Shown: piece by piece, positions 45,466-55,283 of the stretch
Layout: every line of letters starts with the position of its first letter
Numbering within the stretch: position 1 is the stretch's first letter
Assembly: GCA_023101725.1 (NCBI GenBank)
Contig: JALJCO010001305.1
Coordinates: 79,360-143,359, forward strand
Source of the DNA: Atherinomorus stipes
Lineage: Eukaryota > Chordata > Actinopteri > Atheriniformes > Atherinidae
Length of the DNA stretch: 64,000 bases
Direction: 5' to 3'
Notes under the pieces: generated by a model
What the model saw: only the letters and a program-made list of their open reading frames with translations
Database searches by the model: none
Told to the model about the DNA's origin: nothing
Position numbers and translations under genes: made by a program

Positions 45466-46841
45466 GTGAGGGCGTGGGGTCGACATACGGACACAGCCCT
45501 GGTTTCAGTGGGCTCTAAGCACTACTTCACCGGCCGTGGAGCTCTTCTCACGGTGTCTCCTGACGACAGTGAGGGGGAAGAGCAGGAATCTGAGGACGAT
45601 GCCACGGAGAAGGATGTTGCCGCTCCAGCGCTCACCACCTCCACTCAGCCGACCAGACCTGCTCAGCTTCCACTGCAGGCTCACCGCCTGAGCGGGACGA
45701 AAGGAGAAACCTCTCTCTCGCCGACAGCTCGATGGTGTGAGGCACCGCTTCTGTCAGACTCGAGTCCCCTAAGTCATGTCTACTGCGGTGGAGTGTGTTG
45801 GGCTTCACCTGCCCCCCTCCCACTGCCTCCGAAGCCCATGAGTTGTCTCCCAGCGCTTCCCGACACCTAGCAGTACATGAAGCCATCATGGCTGGAGCCG
45901 CTGAAGACCATTACTACAGACACCGGGGTGACATCTTTCCTGCGTGTGCAGGGCTCGAAGACGCTTTGGCTGCACTCCTCATCCCGCTATCAGCTGGTTG
46001 ATCAGGATCCAAAAAACCACTGCCACTACTGTTTTAATAAAACATGTTACTCCACTATACAGGCAATGGTTTCCCCTCCCACTTCAACAATGCTTCCAGT
46101 TAGCCGTGCGGCCCCGACCGATGTAGCTTACACTACACCGTCATACCAGCCGCCGGCGGCTTGTACACCATTACGCCGCAGTGGGCCCGGCATTCAGGGC
46201 ACCTCCGCTACAGTTTCACAAGCACAACCACAAAACACACCCTCTGCTGTCTCCACACTGGAACAACAGAGTACCGTTGTCATCCGGAAAGGAGCCACCA
46301 TCACCCTTCTTAATGAGTGTTAAAACCGGCGGCGATGCATAAGGAAATATCGCTCCCCACTGGTTGTAACGACCCTACTGCTAGCCCTGCACGTTGCTAG
46401 TTGACACCGTGTTTGTTCCATGGCTGGCCCAGCTCAACGTGCCGACCGCCTGGCAAGCGATGGCTGTCACCGCTGAGACGGCAAACCATTCCTCGCTTAC
46501 GTCAGCACGACAGGGTGAGCGATGAGAGGGCTGTAGCACCTCAGCTGATATCTCGCTCTGTTTAACCTCCTGCACTACAGTGAAGTGGTAGGGTTAACTC
46601 TAGCTGTATGTCGGGAAAACAGCAGTAGGACGATCAGTATGTGCTCCACATGTTTACCAGCCACAAATTCCGCAGCTGGATCTACAGTAGCTTCGTTGCC
46701 ATGGCTGTGAGATGCCGAGCAGCGGCAATGCGTTCACGAGACACCACGCCGGCTCGGACAACAGAGATGCGTTCACGAATGGCCCATAGAGCTCGAATAA
46801 CCAGCCAGGTGCATTCAGGGACGACTCAGCCCTTTCACAAA
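45466..46841 (+). pseudogene. GC-rich coding-like island, unknown protein
   Basis: Frame 1 is open from 45466 to 46323 apart from one TAG (45868-45870). It starts in the MITE end, so the true start is unknown. Residues include an acidic patch SEGEEQESEDDATEKD, long Pro/Ser/Thr-rich stretches, CHYCFNKTC (possible zinc knuckle fragment) and STVVIRKGATITLLNEC. Frame 2 offers an alternative Ala-rich stretch (SRHLAVHEAIMAGAAEDHY, 45870-46000), so a frameshift may exist. The region is more GC-rich than its surroundings. A retrotransposon Gag-like or host disordered protein are both possible. I do not recognise it. Confidence 0.3.
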
Positions 46842-48223
46842 GGCTGGATTTACACTGTCAGGTCTTTATGCCCAGATCGGATTTGATGCCTAAATCCGAT
46901 TTTTTAAATGTGTGGTTACACATATTTTATAATGTGACCCATATCGGATTTCTCGCGATTACACCATCCTGTCATTTGAAACACCACACATGCGTACCTA
47001 GTGTTTACTAAACTGAAGCTCTTGCATACAAACAGAAAAGAGGATATACCAGACAGATACAATGTAAAAAAATACAATAAAATAAGCCACAAGATTTAGA
47101 TATAATAACAGTAGGCTTTAATCGTCTCCTGTTGCGTTTTAAATTATGCCAAGAGCGAGCGCACTTGTGATTTCTTTAATTGTGTTCTGATTAATTTCCA
47201 AAATAAAGTTTTAGCATCTGAAATCAGATTTTTAAACATTTCTGATGGAGCTTGTTAATCGGGATGATGCAGCTTCATTCTGAACCAACATTTCACTGAA
47301 CCTGAACGACCCGCGGCATCTGGAGATAAAAGAGTTTTGTGTGACGTGCGTAATGCGTAAATGCGCTTCCCTGTACAACATGAAGGACACATGTTTTGGC
47401 TGGAATTGGTCAGTGACTCCAGGTGTCACCTGCAGCGCTGTGCAAATGATGCCAGCGCGCGCGAAGACGCACGGCTCTGTGGAGACTTCATTCCGGTGAC
47501 AGACTGTGTTTCTGCTTCCAGTCAGTGATCCTGAGATTCAGACATGAATCTAACACGTTTCAGACCAGACCAGTTACATTAATACGTGGAGGCAGATTAT
47601 ATTTCCCATTTCATTTTAGTAACGGATTATGAGGTTGGTTTGCGAGGTTGTGGAGTCCGTCTCCTGTAAAAGCACCTAAAAAATCTGAATGCCGGGGGGA
47701 GGGAGGTTTTCAAAGAATGGTGGGATGTTTTTTTTGTTTTTGTTTTGTTTTTTAATTTAAATTTAAATACGTCATTCATAGAATGGAAAAAAAAAGTCAG
47801 AATGATGAGACGTTTGCCATTTTGACTGTTGGGGATGTTGGAGTGGAGGAATGTGGGAATGGTGATCGCCTCCAGACACCTTTCCTCCTCATCTCTCTTT
47901 CTCTGTCGGGCCTCCATTCTCGCATTTAACTACTGCTCACATCTTAATAGTGCGCCAAAATAAGCTAAACTGTCGCAGATTTAATGACATGTGGAACGCA
48001 ATGTCTAAGAAGATCCGATCTGCCTGCTTACACTGCATTGTCACAGATCTGATTGATATCCGATTTATTTCCACATATGAATGAGGCCTGAATCTGATCT
48101 CAACAGATCCGAATGCATGCGTCTTTTTCCTGTTTACATGGTCAAAAAGCAGATCGGATCTGAGTCACATAAGAGCAAAAAATTGGAATTGGGTCACATT
48201 TCACTGACAGTGTAAATCCAGCC
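46842..48223. mobile_element. MITE with GGCTGGATTTACACTGTCAG ends
   Basis: Inverted ends GGCTGGATTTACACTGTCA at 46842 and 48223; flanked by AAA on both sides (46839-46841, 48224-48226). Subterminal ATCGGATTT/AAATCCGAT motifs repeat on both arms. It separates the GC-rich island from 48224-48391. No transposase; ORFs inside are by-products. Confidence 0.75.
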
Positions 48224-48391
48224 AAAGAGCCCCCCATGGGCAAAACTTCTGTTTATGGCAGGTTTGGCGCCGGAGAGGGCCGAAATTGTGTACCACAACT
48301 TTCTAAAAGCAGCACCTCAGCTACCTGCACACCCTCTCACTTGTTTTTACGAAGTGTGGCAGAGCAGCTGCAAACTGACAGCAGTCAGGTA
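48224..48391 (+). pseudogene. continuation of the GC-rich coding-like island
   Basis: Two frames are open across the MITE junction when the MITE and one AAA are taken out. One runs from ORF 46641 through MGKTSVYGRFGAG (ATG 48236) to a donor CAG/GTAAGG at 48389. The other, more protein-like, reads PWAKLLFMAGLAPERAEIVY then HNFLKAAPQLPAHPL and stops at TAA 48390. Only one can be real. Identity unknown. Confidence 0.3.
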
Positions 48392-49013
48392 AGGAAAAAT
48401 GAATGAAACTTAGACAGAGATGGATATTTGGATGGATGTTTTTGAAGTCCGACGAAACATCATATAAGTAGGTACAGTCTGGCTATATTTCCACCAATTT
48501 ATCCTCTAAAATGTAATGGACCACGTCGCCGTGAGCTGCCGTCTTGAAATTATGTGATCTGCAGACTCGTTTTGATTGGTCACTATAACTTCTGCTGTCA
48601 GCAGATAGCTTAAGTTAAGCACACACGGTGAGTTTTTCGCCTCGCGAGGCAAAAAATATCAAGCCTGGTTGATTTTCACCTCAAGGCCTCGTGAGGCAGA
48701 AAACGCACCAAAAATCAGGCGCTCACGGCGAGCTATCTGCTAAGCAAATGGCCTCGAATGAGTTTTAGCTTAGCAGAAAGGTCTCGTGTGCGGCAGGCAT
48801 TATTCTTATAATAAGCAAACGAGGTGTGATAGCTGATCTCCTTTTCTGCTTGTTATTGAACACACAGGTTACTCACACAGTCTCTGTTTACTTCCGTCTC
48901 TACGGGGCTTCCCTATCAACCTTTTTAACTGTGGCATGCTGGGTAGAGTAGTTCTTATGTTACGAAATTCATAAAGGGTTCATACTGAGGGTTAAATTCT
49001 GCATGAGACTTAG
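48392..49013. other. no gene; possible small inverted-repeat element
   Basis: 48612-48800 has several CCTCGCGAGGC/CCTCGTGAGG palindromes between CACACACGGTGAG and CTCGTGTGCGGC, perhaps a small MITE. Confidence 0.35.
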
Positions 49014-50563
49014 GTTAAATTCCAATTCCTGTCTTAACCCTCAATCTCAAAAATGCTCACTCCCGCGAAGTCCAAGTGCTGTCCTGATTCTCAGAACATT
49101 AAAGGTAGAGTCCGAAGTCCCTCCAGCGTTTCGGTTTGCAAACAACAGTATTCAAACTTAGCACTCCTCCCTCTCAGGCTAATGGCCGCCTCGTTCTAGC
49201 TAGCCTATTCAACTTCAAGCTTCTCCTTCAGAGCTCAGAAGCAGGTACAAGCTAAACTATGACTAACCCTGGTTTTCCAAACTGCATTAACTGAAGCTCT
49301 TACCTTTTCTTTGGTGCATACACAGTGTTTTCTTTCTTTTTTTTTTTTTCTTTCAAGAGTTCGAGTGCCTGGCGTCTGCTCCAATCATGAGCTTATTTCC
49401 AAACAGCGTCATGCTCTTAGTTCTGTAATTGGCTGCCGATATAAACAGAAATCTCCACCCAGAAACGTCCCGATCAGACCAAAACAATACAAAAGAGCGA
49501 ATTACAGGCAGGGGGAGAGAGAGTTGCGTTAAAGCACACCACGGCACCGGAGTAGAGGCCCAAAGGCGGGGTTTGAGACGGATTTCACTTGCTCAAGTCT
49601 AATGTTTATTTTTTACAGGGGGAACTTTGGACTATATCTTTAAGTTAAGGGCCAAGTTTGAGGGCTGAATTGCCCTCAATATTGAGATTCTCTGACACCA
49701 CCCTTGTGAGTGAGGGCTACCCAGAATGCAAGCGGCAAAGAAGGCGAGCTACAAATCCTAAGTATTTTCTTTGTTAATTGAGATATAAATATTATGAAAA
49801 CCATTGTATTTTCTTAGTTTAGGCCCATGTTATGGATTAGTTACCTCATTGTTGCATAATATTAATTTTTATTTTACGATCTTTTGGCAATAGCAGTCGG
49901 TGCGGTCAAACCATATTGCTATCATTTAAGTAAGTTAAGTAAACGTTACAAAATGGTAATTTTTCTCTGTTCTAATGACGTTGTTTTATCAAGATAACAG
50001 CCTGTATAACGTGCTTGTGCTGATAATAGTATAAGATGACCAGGCTAATGTCATATCCCGTAGCCACAATTATCTAACGATAGTTCTGTTTCGTTCCACT
50101 GCCAGCGTGGATATGTCTCCTAGGTTGCGTCCTAACGACAACAAAGTCAATCAGATGACATGTGGGCCAGCTGACTGGCAGCCATCTAGGAATTCACAGA
50201 AACACAGTTACCTACGTAATTTTCGTTATAGCTGGTGTTTACCTTTCAGTAAGCCATGGTATGTGGTGACAGCTGAATATGTCCATGGTGGCTGCAGTTG
50301 TGGCTTAAGATTAAACAGACAGGGTTAACAGTGCAGACAAATGTAAATAAAGTATCTTCTTCTTCTTCTCCTCAATTGACAGACCGAATGCTTCTTTGGC
50401 GTAATGCTGCCCCCCACAGTTTGAAGACGTATCTGCATTTAAGGGGTGTCCCATTTCTAAATGACAAAATAGCCCTTAACTCTTGGTTTTGAGGGCTACT
50501 AAGATTGAGGGTTGAGCTTGAGGGTTAAGATTGAGGGTTAAGATAGGAATTGGAATTGGCCCT
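49014..50563. mobile_element. MITE with AATTCCAATTCCT ends, host to element B2
   Basis: Left AATTCCAATTCCTGTCTTAA then CCCTCAATCT (49018-49048); right is the inverse ending GGAATTGGAATTGGCC (50562). The right arm repeats the TTGAGGGTT unit several times. Interior 49645-50480 is unique apart from a CTT run at 50357-50370. Confidence 0.65.
49099..49643 (-). mobile_element. TTAA-flanked element, family B, copy B2
   Basis: TTAA at 49099-49102 and 49640-49643; ends AGGTAGAGTCCGAAGTCC and inverse. On the minus strand the exon-like patch keeps AAGAAAAG/GTAAGAG but ATG GAT is changed to GTG TAT. T-run at 49338-49350. Confidence 0.8.
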
Positions 50564-51730
50564 TACTCTCACCACTAAAGGACAACAGTAATGATGTAAA
50601 GCATATTTCCTCCGGGAGATAAGTGTCATTTGGAGGTGAAGATCTTGATGAGCTAAATAGCTCCATGATACCAGGTACTCAGTTGGAGGGAAGACTCCAA
50701 AACAGCAATGGCTAGCTTGCATCTTGACTAAAGCTGCCACTTTGAGCAAATTCAGAAATCAATATGTTGCCAGATATATGATAAAAGAGATGCTACCAAC
50801 AACCGCAGAACTGGCAACGTTCTGTATGATGAAAAAACCTCCATAACTTGAGATTTATGCATTAAACTTCCCTTGTTTTTTTTTTTTTTATCTGTAACAT
50901 AACTGTAAAGCAACATCTGCTAATTTTCCTTCTGCTTGACGTAATTTTCTTTTTTCATGAAGCACTAAAATCATTTCGTAGAATTTTATGTGTACAGTGA
51001 AGTAAATGATAAAGTCTACTCAGAGAGTACTGTAAAAAAGTGAATGTATAAGTCTGAACTTTGGGAAGTCCTTCACAGTGAGAAGGAAAAAAAGGAGCCA
51101 AAAATAGAATAATAAAGTATGAAAAGAAAAGAAAGGACATTTAAACACTCCAAGGGACAGCACAGTATTCATTTGTGCAAACTAATGTGATGCTGCACAC
51201 AGACGTACACCTGTGAGTTAATATGACTGCCCTAGGCAGCACAAGAGCAGCATGTTGGAAAAATGAGTAAATTATGAATGCAGGAAGGTACAAATGGAGC
51301 ATGTGGTGCAGTCAGAGTTAATGGAGCCTGTACAATTTGCTAAATTCTTGCCTGTGGAATTCTTAATTATGGCCACAAACACAGAGACGAGTCCATTAAT
51401 GCCAAGTTGATACTTAAATCCTCAGGAAGAATCTCCAGATGTCTCTCAGTGCTGGTGAACTTTCCAAAGTATTCTTCTGATTCAATGAAAAATGTATGTA
51501 GGGCAGAGAAATTGGGGCTCACATATATAAGGCTAACATCATTCAACATTTATCATTTTACATATACATACAGTATGTCCTTATTAGCCTGTATTCTTAT
51601 TCTGCATTTTTTGCGTAACTACAACGATTGTGTGTGCAAAAGTTTTGGAGTAAAGTTGTTTGACATGGAAGTTAATGGGCTTTGTGCACAGCTCTACTGC
51701 TTCCTGAACTTAAGCCAGGTCTGTTTTTCT
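50564..51730. other. no gene seen
   Basis: Unique AT-rich sequence; a T-run at 50877-50890. ORFs at 51367-51748 lack support. Confidence 0.4.
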
Positions 51731-51846
51731 CCTGTCTTCCATTACTGAACAAACTGATCAATCCAGGTGTGTCTGGCCATTGTCCTCATGATTACTGAGG
51801 TCAGGCACACCTGGATTAATCAAATTGTCCAAACATGAAAGACAGG
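51731..51846. mobile_element. short foldback element
   Basis: CCTGTCTTCCATTACTGAAC ... AATCCAGGTGTG is followed by its imperfect inverse, ending CATGAAAGACAGG. Related pieces at 33139-33165 and 63880-63922. Confidence 0.6.
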
Positions 51847-51862
51847 AAACAAAAAAGATGGC

Positions 51863-52312
51863 TTAAAGGTAGAGTCCAGAAGTTGCTCCCTGAAAATAAA
51901 CATTAGACTTGTGCAAGTGAAATCTGTCTCAATCTGCACTTTTGGGCCTCTACTCTCGTGCGGTGGTCAGTTTGTTTGCAACTCCCTCTCCTCCTGTCTA
52001 TAATTTGCCTTTTCCCTTTGCTATGGTGCATTCTGGACGTTTCTGGGCAGAGATTTTTGTATATGTCGCCAGCAAAAGACAAAGCTAAGGGCATGACGCC
52101 GTGTGGGAATAAGCTCATGATTGGAGCAAATGCCAGTCACTCGAACGAGAAAAGGTGCACGTTGGAAAACCAGGGTTAATATTGGTTTGACTTTTACCTG
52201 CTTCCGCACTTTGAAGGAGATGCTTGAAGCTGAATAGGTTGAAGGGTGAGGCAGCCATTAGTCCGATGGGAGGAGCGCTCAGTTGAAATAGTTGTTTTCA
52301 AACAGAAATGGT
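51863..52312 (+). mobile_element. TTAA-flanked element, family B, copy B3, right end lost
   Basis: TTAA at 51863-51866 and AGGTAGAGTCC. Matches B1 to about its CAAACAGAAATGGTC block, then is cut by a foldback repeat (52313). The donor patch is changed to GAGAAAAGGTGCACG. Confidence 0.75.
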
Positions 52313-52380
52313 CCCAGCCAGCATTTCCATGTGAGGCCCATATTGGCCCACATGAAGGGCCCATACCTCCGTGTGCAATA
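52313..52380. repeat. partial arm of the CCCAGC foldback family
   Basis: CCCAGCCAGCATTTCCATGTG then GGCCCATA matches the arms of the element at 53799-54098; single arm only. Confidence 0.5.
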
Positions 52381-53126
52381 GCAGATTCTAATTGTCCAAC
52401 AACTATTGAGTAGAAATTTGACATTGCGATGTTAGCTGATGGCCAACATCACCAATTTCCCATTTACTAATGGCTAAAAATCATCATTGAATCATCATTC
52501 ATGAATCATGAATGGAGAGCAGGATTGATTTTCTAAGAATCTTGATTTTGTAAACAAGATGAGTAAGAGAGTTGTTGTTTTTTTTCACAGGCAATTTGTT
52601 CCCAGCTTGAGAGGTAAAGAACAAGAACACAGGCAGACCAAAATACCCAGGACTCCCATTGTGTCAAAAGTCTAAAGTTCTACTTCACGATGTTGCAGAA
52701 TCCATCATGTCTCTACATAAATTTGGCTGACTGTGTGTCAACAGGAGAAAACGTTGTAAACCAGAAGGTGACTGGAACTAGTCATAAACCTGCCAGCTGC
52801 ACAGTGTTTCTCAGTAAACCAGTTCACAATCAAACCAGTTTGGATCTGTCAGCTATAGCCTACTGTTTGTCTGATACTCCAGTAGCAGCCCACCAGTGCT
52901 TGGCAGCCCAGTCACTGACCTCCTTCGAGTCCAGTATGTGGCTTTATTGTTCCAGTTTTTGGCTTAAAAAATGTGTTTCTTGACAGTAAATGTGAACTGT
53001 ATGGGATAGTTACTTAAAGCCCTCTGCAATGGCATTGACCTTAGCCATGTCTCCCTAACACTCTTTAGAAAAGATGATTTTAAACACACAATTACTCCTA
53101 CCGCTGAGTTACGGTGGCACCATTGG
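52381..53126. other. no gene seen
   Basis: Unique sequence. ORF 52690-52983 (97 codons) has no recognisable domain or splice context. Confidence 0.4.
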
Positions 53127-53319
53127 GTGTACATCAGTGTTTCTCAGTCCTGGTCTTTGGGGACCATTGCCTGCATGTTTTAGTTCTAACCAACCCCAGC
53201 ACACACGATGCAAATTAATTGAACTGCTTGTCAAGTTCTTTGCAAGCCTACTGATGAGCCATTCATCTGAGTAAGGTGTGTTTAAGTGGGGGAGGAAAAA
53301 AATTGGAAATTAAAATAAA

Positions 53320-53761
53320 ATCTTTTTTTCAGAAGTGACGACAATACTATTACAACAGATGAAACACTAATATGAGGTTTAGACGTGACTTTATTAAGTA
53401 GAGAGACAGCTCCGGCATCAGCTGTAGTTCCACCCACGGCAGAGATGGAGCTCGTGCTTCATGCTGACTGTCTCAAACAGGCCTGGCGTGTCTGAAGAAT
53501 GGCGTCCATCTCACGGAAGTTATCTAGCTCATGGGGATTCGCCATCCTAATATATGTTATACCTCCATAACGAGTGTGGGCCTTCACTGCCTTACATGGA
53601 AACTTGGAAGAGCCACTCGCGGAGATCGCGCCGCATCTTTGTTTTCGTCTGAAGTCGCATTGCCGCCATCTTTGTTTTGTTGAGACGCATCGGTACGCAT
53701 ATTTGCGTCGACGATTTTGCGTCGACGTAATCGGTTACGTCGACGAATTGTCCCAGCCCTA
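53320..53761. mobile_element. fragment of a second hAT element (GGGCTGGGACAATTCGTCG end)
   Basis: Right end reads GAATTGTCCCAGCCCTA (53745-53761). Three CGTCGACG palindromes (53706, 53720, 53738) sit just inside, at subterminal positions where hAT transposases bind. The left boundary is not defined. Antisense ORFs here are by-products. Confidence 0.55.
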
Positions 53762-53798
53762 ATGGACACCAATAAAACATGCAGGACAATTGTCCCTG

Positions 53799-54098
53799 CC
53801 CAGCAAGCAAGTCCATGTGGGGCCCATAAGGGTTCAATTTTGACTGCATATGAGGGATCCAAGTGGGTTTATCCACGGTTTCCATGGTAGCCCCACCTGT
53901 GTTTGCCCATATAGCCTGTAAGTGTCTGAATGGGCATGGGCTTGAACTGGGTAAATTTCCAGATCTCATAGTTTAAATTACATGGGCCCCATATGTGAAA
54001 ACCCACATCGGCAAACACAGGTGAACGAACCCACTTGGGTCCCTCACATGCAGCCAAAATTGAACCCTAATGGGCCCCAGACGGATGTACTGGCTGGG
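53799..54098. mobile_element. 300-bp foldback element with CCCAGC ends
   Basis: Left arm 53799-53870 and right arm 54027-54098 are about 70-bp inverted copies: CCCAGCnAG, GGGGCCCATnAGGGTTCAA, GAGGGAnCCAAGTGGGTT. The arms continue less well with TGTTTGCC. Confidence 0.7.
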
Positions 54099-54131
54099 TG
54101 AAAGCCAGTATTGAGAAACACTGGTGTACAT

Positions 54132-54501
54132 GAAGCCAGTTCCAGTTATCAGATAAGTTATGAATTAGTATTTTTTATGTGAGGGTATAAATTTGCCATT
54201 AGCCTGATTATTGTGTGGTGTAACAGTGAGATTAGCAGGGTGAATGATGGAGGAGGATTAGGCTCAAAGAACTTTGCTTCTTTTCCTTCTTTATAAGTGT
54301 CATGTCATATAATGACTTTGATTTAATTAGAAGTGACTGATAATGTGATGAGGAGGAGTGAATGTGCAACAAAGATTAGAAAGGTTACATAAAGTGGCTC
54401 CCACAGAGTTTTAGCTGTATATTACCATAAACCTAATAGCTAAAAAACTTGTTTATTTTTTTCCATCCACACGCACTTTCCTTAGTGGGAACACAAAGTT
54501 T
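54132..54501. other. no gene seen
   Basis: Unique AT-rich sequence. Confidence 0.4.
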
Positions 54502-55283
54502 TTAAAGGTGCCATGACATCAAATTTCACTTTTCTGGGGTTTTGGGGGTCTAATATGATCTGTTGTGCACTGATGAGGCCATGTGAATGTCAGAGTGAGA
54601 ATCAAAGTTCCTGTTTATGGTCTGTCAGCTTTGACTCTCTGCTCAGAAACAGTTGAATCAGACAGCAGCTTATCATTCTACGTAGTTCTATCATTCTACG
54701 TAATTTAATTGGTCCAATAAGAGCACACTATCAAGTAAACAGCGCCCCTCCCCCTCCTAACGGTCTATGCACCGTCCGCTCCCCCCTCCCCTCCCTGTCT
54801 GATTCAGCTGCGTGTATGGAGCTAGTAATAACTTCTGTGCAGTCAGGTCTGGGTTTTCAAACAAATGGATTTAAAAGAAAACTTCTGCAGCATCACTGAG
54901 GGAGGGGGCCACAACCTTGTCATTACCTGTAAGTTTATTTATTTTCTAAATGCTGTCTTTTCTGATAAACGTAGCTCAGTGTCTGAAGTGCCCATGTTGC
55001 TAGCGGTTAGCCTTTAGCAAACTCCGACCGAAGCTTGACCTAGATTCTCCAAATAAGGTCAAAGCCAAATAAGGTGTAGCCAATCAAAATAAAGTGAACG
55101 TGGTCTCCGGGTAAAGCTCCATATCATCACCAGACCCAACTGTATTACTGAGGAAGTGAGGTCTGGCGTTTCAAAACAATACTCCGCTGTAAAAAATGCC
55201 GTTTTTTTCTTTGGAGTATTTACATATGCAGTAATGCCAACAACATAAACTAGTTTTTAACTGCTATGTCATCACTCCTTTAA
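54502..55283 (+). mobile_element. TTAA-flanked non-autonomous element, family D, copy D2
   Basis: TTAA at 54502-54505 and 55280-55283. Same blocks as D1 in the opposite order. A CCAAT motif (GGTCCAATAAG, about 54712) and a C/T-rich tract (54778-54798) precede the exon frame at 54865. Confidence 0.85.
54865..54928 (+). CDS. candidate first coding exon carried by element D2
   Basis: ATG 54865, 21 codons plus one base, donor CCT/GTAAGT at 54929 (phase 1). Reads MDLKENFCSITEGG then GHNLVIT. Identical layout to D1 on 38571-38634. About 150 bp upstream lies a CCAAT motif and a pyrimidine-rich tract, with no TATA. Whether it splices into neighbouring sequence is untested. Confidence 0.4.

Larger units (their letters stand above)
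44052..45500. mobile_element. MITE with CTGTGTCC ends, interrupted by other repeats
   Basis: GAGCTGTGTCCAAATG (44053) and the inverse GACACAGCCCT (45500) pair up, followed inwards by CACCCTTCATTCACTA-like sequence on the right arm and CCCTTCATGGGG on the left. This is a common fish MITE end. MITE G2, the SINE and a LINE tail lie inside it. Confidence 0.45.
53127..54131. mobile_element. hAT-type element with perfect 8-bp TSD, multiply interrupted
   Basis: GTGTACAT at 53127-53134 and 54124-54131 bracket ends CAGTGTTTCTCA and TGAGAAACACTG. The palindromic family is normally 200-300 bp; this copy is 989 bp because two other repeats sit in it: a hAT fragment ending at 53761 and a foldback at 53799-54098. 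Remaining host pieces: 53135-53310, 53762-53798 (AAACATGCAGGACAATTGTC) and 54099-54123. Confidence 0.85.

Noticed and set aside
45868..45876. Programmed stop-codon readthrough at TAG CAG TAC
   Set aside because: CAG fits the first part of a CAR-YYA context but TAC does not; a plain nonsense mutation is simpler.
53592..53969. 125-codon minus ORF
   Set aside because: Crosses the junction between two nested repeats, so it cannot be an old gene.
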